A program made the translations under genes and the position numbers. A model generated the notes under the pieces. That model saw only the letters and a program-made list of their open reading frames with translations. It was not told the DNA's origin and searched no databases. 64,000 bases of DNA, taken from positions 186,001-250,000 of the forward strand of contig NZ_FZOR01000001.1 of assembly GCF_900188445.1 (NCBI RefSeq), given 5' to 3'. Numbering within the stretch: position 1 is the stretch's first letter; every line of letters starts with the position of its first letter. This document shows, in pieces, positions 17,818 to 25,636 of this stretch. The DNA comes from Actinomadura meyerae. GTDB taxonomy: Bacteria > Actinomycetota > Actinomycetes > Streptosporangiales > Streptosporangiaceae.

Positions 17818-18843
17818 TCAGCGGGGAGTGGGCAGGTGGAAGGGGCGGAAGCGCCGCGGGCCGTAGAGCCGCTCCAGCAGCTCGTCCAGCTCGGCCAGCA
17901 GCCGCCAGGCGTCGGACGGGCGCCGGTGCTGCGCGGGCAGCGTGCAGCCGCGCGCGAAGGAGCGCATCGCCGGGGGCGCCTTGTCGCCCATCAGGTGGGT
18001 CATGCACCGGGTGGCCATGAAGATGTCGGTGGCGGGGCTCGCCGGGCGGCGCTCCGGCACCTCCGGCGGGTACCAGCCGGCGTACCGGCCGACCATCGCG
18101 GGGACGCGGCCCGACCCGTCGACGTGCGCGTGGCAGCCGGGCACCGAGTGGCACCAGCCGACCAGCACCAGGCCGTGCTCCTCCGGGTGGATCAGCACGT
18201 GCTCGGGGAGCACCGCGCCGTGCAGCACGCCCGCGCGGTGCGCGAACCCGAGACCGACGAGCAGCCGCCGCCACATCCAGGCGGCGTCGCGCGGGTCGAG
18301 GCCCCCGGGGAAGGCCGCCCGGACCTCGGCCAGGCTGTGGAACCCCTCCAGCGCGGCGATCGCGTTGACCCGCCGCTGGACGCCGGTGGCCGCGTCCCGG
18401 TGCCGGAACGACTCGACCAGGTGCGGGACGTACGGCAGGAACCTCCCGTCGCCGTCCTTGGGGAGCTGGCGGAGCGCCACCGCCTCGCGCTCGATCAGGT
18501 CGCCGTCGCGAGGGTCGCGCGGCATCTTCAGCAGCACCTCCCGGCCCGTCCCGGTGCGGGCCGGGTAGAGCTCCGCGAGGTCGCCGCCGATCGGGTCGCC
18601 GTGCAGCCGGTACGCGTGGCGGCGCGTGCTGATCAGCGGGCGGCCGGCGTCGCGGTGGGCGCGCCAGAGATCGTTCAGCCGGATGAAGGCCTCGCGGGTG
18701 CCGCCGCCGGTCGCGTCCGGATGGACGAGCCGCGCCAGCGCCCGGTAGCGCCGCGCCGCCTCCGCCTCGTCCGCGCCGAACAGGTCGCCCGGCACCCGCG
18801 CCCGGTCCAGCCGCGCCAGCGCGTCGTCCAGGTCCGGCGTCAT
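17818..18843 (-). CDS. J-domain plus pseudokinase fusion protein
   Basis: A 341-residue protein. Residues 20-65 look like a DnaJ J-domain with the diagnostic HPD at 41-43, which would stimulate an Hsp70. From about residue 75 a protein-kinase-like domain follows with a candidate ATP Lys106 (VLLKMP) and Glu118 or 120. The catalytic loop reads LHGAVLPEHVLI (208-218) instead of HRDxxxxN, and the DFG position is VGW, so phosphotransfer is unlikely. The ATG at 18843 overlaps the Nudix gene stop as ATGA. The pairing of J and dead kinase domains beside a vWA gene suggests a client-recruiting scaffold. Confidence 0.75.
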   Translation of the reverse strand: MTPDLDDALARLDRARVPGDLFGADEAEAARRYRALARLVHPDATGGGTREAFIRLNDLWRAHRDAGRPLISTRRHAYRLHGDPIGGDLAELYPARTGTGREVLLKMPRDPRDGDLIEREAVALRQLPKDGDGRFLPYVPHLVESFRHRDAATGVQRRVNAIAALEGFHSLAEVRAAFPGGLDPRDAAWMWRRLLVGLGFAHRAGVLHGAVLPEHVLIHPEEHGLVLVGWCHSVPGCHAHVDGSGRVPAMVGRYAGWYPPEVPERRPASPATDIFMATRCMTHLMGDKAPPAMRSFARGCTLPAQHRRPSDAWRLLAELDELLERLYGPRRFRPFHLPTPR

Positions 18844-19673
18844 CGGATCTCCTCCTCCCTGCCGGGCCGCAGCAGGGCGGGGTGCAGGAGGCGGGCGTCG
18901 CCGGCCCGGTAGAGCCGGGGCCGCGGCCCGCCGCGCCGACCGCCCCGGTCGGACGTGGCGCCGGTGCTCTCCACGAAGCCGGGCACCGACAGGACCTTCC
19001 GGTGGAAGTTGCCCGCGTGCAGTTCCTCGCCCCACACCGCCTCGTAGACCGAGCGCAGCTCCGGGATCGTGAACTCGCCGCCGCAGAACGCCGTCGCGAG
19101 CGGGGTGTACTCCAGCTTCCCGCGCGCCCGCTCCAGGCCGTCGGCGAGGATCCGCGCGTGGTCGAACGCCAGCTTGCGGGTGGTGCCGGGGCGCTGGTCC
19201 CCGGACTCGGCCAGGCCCAGCGCGTCCACCGGGACCCAGGCGGCGTCGGCCGCGTCGCCGCCCGCCTCGGGGTCGGGCAGCTCCGGCGCGAACGCCAGGT
19301 AGGCGACCGAGATGACGCGCATCCGCGGGTCGCGGCCGGGGGAGCCGTAGGTGCCGAGCTGCTCCAGGTGGACGCGGCCGAGCGCGCCGCCCTTGGCGCT
19401 CAGCCCGGTCTCCTCGGCCAGCTCCCGCACGGCGGCGTCGGGCAGGTCCTCGGCGTCGGCGCCCTGCAAGGGCCCGCCCGCCTGGACGAACCCGCCCGGC
19501 AGCGCCCACATGCCCGCGTAGGGGGCGTGCCCGCGCCGGACCAGCAGGACGTGCAGGGCGCCGTCCCGGATGGTCAGCGCGACCACGTCCACCGTGACGG
19601 CGACCGGGTCGTAGTCGCGCGGGTCGTAGTTCGCGAGGAAGGCGGCCTCGTCGCGCGCCGGCTCCTGGGTCAT
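18840..19673 (-). CDS. NrtR-like Nudix regulator with winged-helix domain
   Basis: A 277-residue protein. The N-terminal Nudix fold (about 22-155) has a box ending in RELAEETGL but with an expanded loop before it. The C-terminal third (FTIPELRSVYEAVWG ... NFHRKVL ... RLYR) is the winged-helix layout of NrtR regulators. NrtR-type proteins sense ADP-ribose-like nucleotides and control NAD metabolism or neighbouring genes. It is the first gene of the four-gene operon, behind repeated CTC/GAG motifs at 19697-19736, and is probably autoregulatory. A catalytic Nudix hydrolase is the alternative. Confidence 0.8.
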   Translation of the reverse strand: MTQEPARDEAAFLANYDPRDYDPVAVTVDVVALTIRDGALHVLLVRRGHAPYAGMWALPGGFVQAGGPLQGADAEDLPDAAVRELAEETGLSAKGGALGRVHLEQLGTYGSPGRDPRMRVISVAYLAFAPELPDPEAGGDAADAAWVPVDALGLAESGDQRPGTTRKLAFDHARILADGLERARGKLEYTPLATAFCGGEFTIPELRSVYEAVWGEELHAGNFHRKVLSVPGFVESTGATSDRGGRRGGPRPRLYRAGDARLLHPALLRPGREEEIR

Positions 19674-19696
19674 CCGCGGGCCTCTCGTCGGTCTCC

Positions 19697-19736
19697 GAGT
19701 GAGTAAATCTCAGAGTGAGTTCATCTCGTAATGAGA
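19697..19736. promoter_or_regulatory. tandem repeats upstream of the Nudix/J/vWA/PurA-like operon
   Basis: Two 15-base direct repeats, GAGTGAGTAAATCTC (19697-19711) and GAGTGAGTTCATCTC (19713-19727), are 16 bases apart. They are followed by the interrupted palindrome TCTC-GTAAT-GAGA (19724-19736). They begin 23 bases before the start of the operon on the minus strand. Likely an operator array; the NrtR-like protein is the obvious ligand-responsive candidate. Confidence 0.6.
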
Positions 19737-19846
19737 AGAACATAACCCGGACCCGTCCCGGTGTCCAGTGCGGGCACGACGCGAAACGGGCGCCGGCCCC
19801 TGTGGGGGGCGGCGCCCGCTGCGTTCGGCGGAACTTCACAAAGAGG

Positions 19847-21811
19847 TCAGCGGCGGTACCGGCCGCCGGGCGGCTCCTCGTCCCGCTCGCCGTACTCGCC
19901 GGGACGGTACGGGCCGGGCCGGTAGGGGCCGGACCCGTACGGGCCGGGCTCGACCGCGAACGGATCGTCCTGCTGCCCGGAGCCGTAAGGCCCCGCGGGA
20001 GGCGGGCCGGGCGGCCGTGCGGGATCGTCCCTGCCGTAGCGCTCGGGCGGGCGCCCCCCGGTCGCGCGCGGGTCGCGGGAGGACGGGTCCCGGGAGAACT
20101 GCCCGCCCGGCTGCCGCGCCGCCGGGTACCGGCCGGTCGGGTAGGGGGTCTCCGGCATCCCCGGCCGCCGGGCGCCGGGCTCGTAGGGAGGCGCCCCGTA
20201 GGGGCCGCTCTCGTACGGGACGGGCTCGGCCAGGCCCGCGGGGACCACGCCCGGCGGCAGCGCCCCGGGCGGCGGCGCGGCGCCCAGCGCGGCGGCGACC
20301 GGGCGGTCCGGCGGCGGTGCGTCCAGCAGCAGCTTCATCTGGCTCTTGCGGCGCCCGTACAGCAGGTACAGCACGAGGCCGACCGCCATCCAGACCGCGA
20401 AGTACGCCCAGGTCTCGACCTTGAGGTTCAGCATCAGCCAGCCGACCGCGAGGATCGTCGCGATCACCACCAGAGGCGCCGCCGGCATCCGGAACGGCCG
20501 GTGCAGGTCGGGCTGGGAGTGGCGCATCGCGAGCACCGCGGCGGCGACGAACAGGAAGGCGAACAGCGTCCCGATCACGACGAGCTGCTCCAGCGTCAGC
20601 ACGTCGATGGTCTGGGACATGACCACCGCCGCGCCGCCGGCGAGCAGCGTGGCGCGGGAGGGCACCTTGTAGCGGCTCATCGAGGCGAGCGGGCGCGGCA
20701 GCAGCCCGTCCCGGGCCATCGAGAACACCACCCGGGTCAGGCTGATCGTCACCACCAGGATGACGGTGGTCAGCGCGAGCACCGCGCCGACGTCGACGAT
20801 CTTGCCCATGGCGCCCGCGCCGACCCCGTCGAACGCGGCGGCGATCAGCAGCTTGTCCGGGTCGAGCTTGGCGAAGCCGTCCATCCCGACCATGCCGACC
20901 AGGGCGATCGCGACGGCCGCGTACAGCACGATCGCGGTGAGCAGGGCGGTGAGGATGCCGCGCGGCACCTTGCGGGGCGCGTCGTCGGTCTCCTCCGAGG
21001 CGGTCGCGATGAGGTCGAACCCGATGTAGGCGAACGCGATGGCGGGCGCCGCCGCGAACAGGCCCCAGACGCCGAACACGTGCGGGGTGCCGCCGCCGAA
21101 CGCGCCGAGCACGGCGTCCAGCACCGTCTGGTCGCCCTCCGGCGCGGGCCGGGCGGGCGGGACGAACGGGGTGAGGTTGCCGGCGTCGAAGAACTTCAGG
21201 CCGGTGGCGATGACGAGCCCGATGACGATGACCTTGGCCAGAACCATGTACCAGAGCGTCTTCAGGCTCAGCCGGCTGCCGGTGGCGAGCATCAGCACGA
21301 CCAGCAGCAGGATGAACAGGGCCAGCAGGTCCGGCCCCTTCACCTGGCCGATCAGGTCGCCGAGCGCGTCCGGCACCGGCACGCCGAAGTCGTGCAGCGC
21401 CTGCGTGGCGTAGAGCGACCACACCCGCGCGAGGACCGACGCGGCCAGCAGCAGCTCCATGATCAGCGACCAGCCGACCACCCACGCCCAGATCTCGCCG
21501 AACGCGACGTAGCTGAAGGAGTAGGCGCTGCCCGCCACCGGGATGATCGAGGACAGCTCGGCGAACGCCAGCGCTGCCAGCACGCAGACGCCGCCCGCGA
21601 TGAGGAAGGAGACGAGCACGCCGGGCCCGGCGGTCGAGCTGGCCTGCTCGCCGGCGATCTTGAAGATGCCGGATCCGATCATCACGCCGAGGCCGAGCAC
21701 GACGAGGTCGCGGGTCCGGTAGACGACGCGGAGCCGGTGCCGCCCGCCGTAGAGCCTTCCGGTGGCCTGCTCCACCGGCAGCCGGCGGAACATGTTGTTG
21801 CGCATGGGCAT
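19847..21811 (-). CDS. APC-family amino-acid permease with long Pro/Gly/Tyr tail
   Basis: A 654-residue membrane protein. The first 480 residues are a 12-helix amino acid-polyamine-organocation transporter of the cationic amino-acid type. Landmarks are helix 1 GLGVMIGSGIFKIAG, the helix 6 core AFAYIGFDLIATASEET and the loop FSMARDGLLP. The remaining 170 residues are cytoplasmic and low-complexity, rich in Pro, Gly, Tyr and Arg, with PYGSGPYRPGPYRPG-like repeats; most relatives lack such a tail. Two ATGs are possible (21811, 21805), neither with a clear ribosome site. Divergent from the gamma-glutamyltranspeptidase gene, which suggests glutathione-derived amino-acid use. Confidence 0.85.
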   Translation of the reverse strand: MPMRNNMFRRLPVEQATGRLYGGRHRLRVVYRTRDLVVLGLGVMIGSGIFKIAGEQASSTAGPGVLVSFLIAGGVCVLAALAFAELSSIIPVAGSAYSFSYVAFGEIWAWVVGWSLIMELLLAASVLARVWSLYATQALHDFGVPVPDALGDLIGQVKGPDLLALFILLLVVLMLATGSRLSLKTLWYMVLAKVIVIGLVIATGLKFFDAGNLTPFVPPARPAPEGDQTVLDAVLGAFGGGTPHVFGVWGLFAAAPAIAFAYIGFDLIATASEETDDAPRKVPRGILTALLTAIVLYAAVAIALVGMVGMDGFAKLDPDKLLIAAAFDGVGAGAMGKIVDVGAVLALTTVILVVTISLTRVVFSMARDGLLPRPLASMSRYKVPSRATLLAGGAAVVMSQTIDVLTLEQLVVIGTLFAFLFVAAAVLAMRHSQPDLHRPFRMPAAPLVVIATILAVGWLMLNLKVETWAYFAVWMAVGLVLYLLYGRRKSQMKLLLDAPPPDRPVAAALGAAPPPGALPPGVVPAGLAEPVPYESGPYGAPPYEPGARRPGMPETPYPTGRYPAARQPGGQFSRDPSSRDPRATGGRPPERYGRDDPARPPGPPPAGPYGSGQQDDPFAVEPGPYGSGPYRPGPYRPGEYGERDEEPPGGRYRR

Positions 21812-22202
21812 GTCCCAGGTCCTAGGTTGTCCCGCCGGCCGGGGGCCGGGCGGGGTGCTGAACCCGCGCCGCTGTTCGCGAGGTGATGGCTTGCCGAAGT
21901 CCCTAAGAATTCACCACGTAAGAGGATAATCGCAACGTTTTCGGCGGGTCGGTTGCCGTCTCGTTGTTGTCGTAACCTGCCAAACCGCAGGTCCGCGACG
22001 TGCCGTGGCCGCGCACGCACGCTCGGCGCTCGATTACCGAATCCCTTTCCAATGGACCGTTCCCCGCCCAATCCCCTTGATTTTCCGGGCGGTAAGCGCT
22101 TTCGATCTTTCTCGCGACGCGTCCGGGCCCGGCCGGTGCGGAAGGTGGCGCCCGGCGAAGATCGGTGGCACCGTGGGGACGCCGCGTTCGACTGGAGGTC
22201 CG
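21812..22202. other. 391-base divergent intergenic region
   Basis: It lies between the permease (minus) and the gamma-glutamyltranspeptidase gene (plus) and must hold both promoters and leaders. Base composition at 21900-22110 is clearly less GC-rich than the flanks. I compared it by eye with amino-acid- and c-di-AMP-sensing riboswitch cores and found no convincing match. A weak GGTGA/TCACC inverted repeat is near 21880-21915. No gene is seen. Confidence 0.5.
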
Positions 22203-24182
22203 GTGTTCCGCTCCCCATCGTCCTCGAAGCCGTCCGATCCCGCCCCGCCCGCCGATCCCGCTCTGCCCGCCGATCCCGCTCCGGGCCCCAAGCCCGATCC
22301 CGTGCGCCCGGGGCGCCGCGGGCGCGTCCGGCGCCGCGCGCCGATCACCGCCGCGCTCACCGCGGTGCTGACGGCCGCCGCGGCGCTGACCGTGCCGGCC
22401 TCCGCCGCCGCGGCGCCCGTGCCCGCGCCCGGCCCGCACGCCGGGCCGCCTCGGCCGCCGGTCAAGCAGCCGGTCGCGACCGGCTATGGCGGCGCCGTAT
22501 CGACCGTCGACCTCGACGCCAGCAAGGCGGCCCTCGACGTCCTCAAGCACGGCGGCAACGCGATGGACGCGGCCGTCGCCGCCGGTGCCGCGCTCGGCGT
22601 CACCGAGCCGTACGTGTCCGCGATCGGCGGCGGCGGCTACATGACCTACTACGACGCGCGCACTCGCAGCGTCCACGCCATCGACGGCCGCGAGTTCGCG
22701 CCGAAGCGCATGCGGGAGGACTCCTTCGTCGACCCGGCGACGGGCGAGCCGCTCCCGTTCGACCAGGCCGTCACGAGCGGGCTCGGCGTCGGCGTGCCCG
22801 GCACCCTCGCCCAGTGGGACCTCGCGCTCCGCCGGTTCGGCAGCCGCGACCTCGGCACCCTGCTGCGCCCGGCGATCAAGCTCGCCGACCGCGGCTTCGT
22901 GGTCGACCAGGAGTTCCACGACCAGACGGCCGTGAACGAGGCGCGCTTCCGCGACATCGTCCCCACCCGGAAGCTGTTCCTGCCGGGCGGGAAGGTGCCC
23001 GAGGTCGGCTCGGTGTTCCGCAACCCCGACCTCGCCGACACCTACCGGCGGCTGGCCGAGCGCGGGACCGGCTGGTTCTACGGGGGCGGGCTCGGCAAGG
23101 AGATCGCCCGGACGGTCGCGCGGCCGCCGGTCGACCCCGCGTCGTCCCGGACCGTGCGTCCCGGGCTGATGGAGCCCGGCGACCTGGCCGCCTACCGCGC
23201 GGTGCCGCGCCGGCCCACCCGCGTCTCCTACCGGGGCACGGACGTGTACGGCATGCCGCCGTCCTCGTCCGGCGGCTCCACGGTAGGGGAGGCCCTGAAC
23301 ATCCTGGCCAACTTCCGCCTCGACGCCCGCGACCCCGTCACCGCCCTGCACTACTACCTGGAGGCGTCCAAGCTCGCCTACGCCGACCGCGGCCGCTACG
23401 TCGGCGACGCCGACAAGGTGGACGTGCCGCTCGGCGAGCTGCTGTCCACCGGGTTCGCCCGCGAGCGGGCCTGCCTGATCGACCCCGGCCGTGCCGCGCC
23501 CGCGCCCGTCGCCCCCGGCTCCCCGGACGGGAGCTACGCGCCGTGCGTCCCGCCCGGCACGCAGACCCGCGCGCTGGCGTTCGAGGGCCCGCAGACCACC
23601 CATCTCGTCACCGCCGACAAGTGGGGGAACGTCGCGTCCTACACCCTGTCGATCGAGCAGTTCGGCGGCAGCGGCATCACCGTCCCCGGCCGGGGGTTCC
23701 TGCTCAACAACGAGCTGACCGACTTCTCCTTCCAGCCGCCCGCGCCCGGCCAGGCGCCCGACCCGAACCTGCCCGGCCCGCGCAAGCGGCCGCGCAGCAG
23801 CATGGCCCCGACGCTCGTGCTCGAGGACGGCCGGCCGAAGCTCGCGCTGGGCACGCCCGGCGGGTCGACGATCATCACCACCGTGCTGCAGACCCTGGTG
23901 AACCGCATCGACCTCGGCATGGACCTGCCCACGGCCCTGGCCGCGCCCCGCGCGACGCAGCGCAACACGCCCCTCGTCTACGCCGAGCCCGCGTTCATCG
24001 AGCGGTACGGCCGCGACCTCGCCGCGCGCGGGCACCGGCTGGAGGTCTTCCCCGGTCCGCCCGCGGGCGTGATCGGCGCCGTGACGGGGCTGGAGTTCCT
24101 GCGGCCCGGCCTCGTGCAGGCCGTGGCGGAGCCGGTGCGGCGCGGCGGCGGGAGCGCGCTGGTCGTCCGGCCGGCGAGGTGA
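22203..24182 (+). CDS. ggt: gamma-glutamyltranspeptidase
   Basis: A 659-residue exported proenzyme that hydrolyses or transfers the gamma-glutamyl group of glutathione-like compounds after self-cleavage. The catalytic, newly exposed N-terminal residue is Thr466 in the TTHLVTAD motif. The large subunit has KHGGNAMDAAVA near the start, and the small subunit keeps GSGITVPGRGFLLNNELTDF and a GTPGGSTIITT motif. The GTG at 22203 follows GGAGG by four bases. It gives about 45 Pro/Ala/Asp-rich residues and a basic patch before the hydrophobic signal segment, an unusually long export leader. An earlier in-frame start at 22005 looks less likely. Confidence 0.88.
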   Translation: MFRSPSSSKPSDPAPPADPALPADPAPGPKPDPVRPGRRGRVRRRAPITAALTAVLTAAAALTVPASAAAAPVPAPGPHAGPPRPPVKQPVATGYGGAVSTVDLDASKAALDVLKHGGNAMDAAVAAGAALGVTEPYVSAIGGGGYMTYYDARTRSVHAIDGREFAPKRMREDSFVDPATGEPLPFDQAVTSGLGVGVPGTLAQWDLALRRFGSRDLGTLLRPAIKLADRGFVVDQEFHDQTAVNEARFRDIVPTRKLFLPGGKVPEVGSVFRNPDLADTYRRLAERGTGWFYGGGLGKEIARTVARPPVDPASSRTVRPGLMEPGDLAAYRAVPRRPTRVSYRGTDVYGMPPSSSGGSTVGEALNILANFRLDARDPVTALHYYLEASKLAYADRGRYVGDADKVDVPLGELLSTGFARERACLIDPGRAAPAPVAPGSPDGSYAPCVPPGTQTRALAFEGPQTTHLVTADKWGNVASYTLSIEQFGGSGITVPGRGFLLNNELTDFSFQPPAPGQAPDPNLPGPRKRPRSSMAPTLVLEDGRPKLALGTPGGSTIITTVLQTLVNRIDLGMDLPTALAAPRATQRNTPLVYAEPAFIERYGRDLAARGHRLEVFPGPPAGVIGAVTGLEFLRPGLVQAVAEPVRRGGGSALVVRPAR

Positions 24183-24294
24183 CCGGCGCGCGGCCGGAGA
24201 GGGCGGCCCCGGCGGACGGTTCGGCCCCGGCGGCGAACCGGGCGGCGCCGGGGCGCCGGGCGTGCGCGCGCGCCGAGCGGGAAGGAGAGGTGCC

Positions 24295-24657
24295 ATGGCG
24301 CACTCTTACGTGCAGGTGACGACCACGACCGACTCCCGCGCGGAGGCCGCCGAGCTGGCGCGGTCGGCGGTCGCCGAGCGGCTCGCCGCCTGCGCCCAGC
24401 TGGTCGGCCCGATCGCGAGCACCTACTGGTGGGAGGGCGAGATCGAGTCGGCGGAGGAGTGGATGGTGCTGTTCAAGACCTCCGCCGACCGCTTCGACGA
24501 GCTGGCCTCCCTGATCACCGAGGGACACTCCTACGACACCCCGGAGATCATCGCGACGCCGGTGGTGGCGGGCAGCATGGACTACCTCGCCTGGATCACC
24601 GAGCAGACCGAGCCCGGCGCCCGCGACGACGCCGTCGACGACGCGGCCGAGGACTGA
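24295..24657 (+). CDS. cutA: divalent-cation tolerance protein CutA
   Basis: A 120-residue protein that forms a PII-like trimer and is linked to copper tolerance, though its exact role is debated. Signature phrases are AERLAACAQLVGPIASTYWWEGEIE and SYDTPEIIATPV. The ATG at 24295 follows AAGGAGAGG. The C-terminus has an acidic tail (DDAVDDAAED) beyond the fold. It lies 112 bases after ggt and is probably separately expressed. Confidence 0.92.
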   Translation: MAHSYVQVTTTTDSRAEAAELARSAVAERLAACAQLVGPIASTYWWEGEIESAEEWMVLFKTSADRFDELASLITEGHSYDTPEIIATPVVAGSMDYLAWITEQTEPGARDDAVDDAAED

Positions 24658-24686
24658 CCCGCTGGACCGTGTGACCTGCGCCATGG

Positions 24687-24710
24687 CAGGGTAAGTTCTT
24701 GTTTACCCTG
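24687..24710. promoter_or_regulatory. perfect 8-bp inverted repeat between cutA and the DUF2236 gene
   Basis: CAGGGTAA and TTACCCTG are separated by eight bases. It lies 30 bases after cutA and 48 before the next start. It may be an operator of the oxygenase gene. As a terminator it would lack a U-run. Confidence 0.45.
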
Positions 24711-24757
24711 GCCGGGGGCGTGCCTCCCGGCCGCGGCGGGACGGAAAGGCGGTCGGC

Positions 24758-25624
24758 GTGCGCGAAGTGAGCGAGGTGGAGGCGGACCACGGGCTGTTCG
24801 GGCCGGGCTCGGTGACCTGGCGGGTCATGGGCGAGCCCGTGCTGCTCGTCGGCGGGATCCGGGCGCTGCTGCTGCAGGCCCTGCATCCGCGCTCCATGTG
24901 GGGGACCGCGCAGAACTCCGAGCTGATGGACCCCGCGGCCGCGTGGGCGCGGCTCACCCGGACGGTCGAGTTCGTCCGCGTCCGCACCTACGGCACGGAG
25001 GAGGAGGTCGAGCGGGTGGGCCGCCGCGTCCGCCGGCTGCACTCCAAGCTGACCGGGCTCGACATGCGCACCGGCGAGACGTTCCCGATCGACGATCCGG
25101 AGAACCTGCTCTGGGTCCACCTGGGCGAGGTCGACTCCTACCTCGACGTGGCGCGCCGGGCCGGCGTCCCGCTGACCGCCGAGGAGGCCGACACCTTCGT
25201 GGACGAGCAGCGCCGCGCCGCCGCCGTCGTCGGGCTCGACCCGGCGGACGTGCCCGCGACGGTCGCCGAGATGCACGACTACTACGAGCAGATGCGGCGG
25301 CGGATCTGGGCGTGCCGGGAGGCCCGCGAGGGGCTGCGCCGGATGTTCAGCCCGGCCGTCCCGCGGCACCTGCTGCCGCTGAAGCTCGCCGCGCCCGCGA
25401 TCGGCGCGCTGACCGTCGCGACGCTGCCGCGCTGGGCCCGCCGCATGTACGGACTTCCGGGGCTGCCGACGTCGGACCTGGCGGCGACGCTGACGCTGAA
25501 GGGCCTCTACCGCACCTCGCACGTCGTCCCCGAGCGGTACCGGTACTCGCCGGACGCCCGGCGGGCCAAACGCCTCACGCGCGAGCACGAGGCGGACCTG
25601 GCCACCTGGTCGATCGCGTCCTGA
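24758..25624 (+). CDS. DUF2236 / MpaB-type oxygenase family protein
   Basis: A 288-residue protein of the family that includes rubber latex-clearing protein and mycophenolic-acid MpaB, which are haem-dependent oxygenases. Landmarks are GGIRALLLQALHPRSMWGTAQNS near the N-terminus, a histidine-containing LLWVHLGEVDSYL in the middle and the ERYRYSPDARRAK end. No signal peptide is visible. The GTG start at 24758 follows GGAAAGG. The substrate is unknown and no partner gene is adjacent. Confidence 0.82.
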   Translation: MREVSEVEADHGLFGPGSVTWRVMGEPVLLVGGIRALLLQALHPRSMWGTAQNSELMDPAAAWARLTRTVEFVRVRTYGTEEEVERVGRRVRRLHSKLTGLDMRTGETFPIDDPENLLWVHLGEVDSYLDVARRAGVPLTAEEADTFVDEQRRAAAVVGLDPADVPATVAEMHDYYEQMRRRIWACREAREGLRRMFSPAVPRHLLPLKLAAPAIGALTVATLPRWARRMYGLPGLPTSDLAATLTLKGLYRTSHVVPERYRYSPDARRAKRLTREHEADLATWSIAS

Positions 25625-25636
25625 CCGCCCGCCCGG

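Noticed and set aside
21880..21990. possible riboswitch or c-di-AMP element before the permease
   Set aside because: No conserved core matched by eye; only a weak short inverted repeat is present.
22005..22202. N-terminal extension of gamma-glutamyltranspeptidase from 22005
   Set aside because: The stretch has no signal-peptide character, its composition is that of the intergenic DNA, and GGAGG is correctly placed for GTG 22203.
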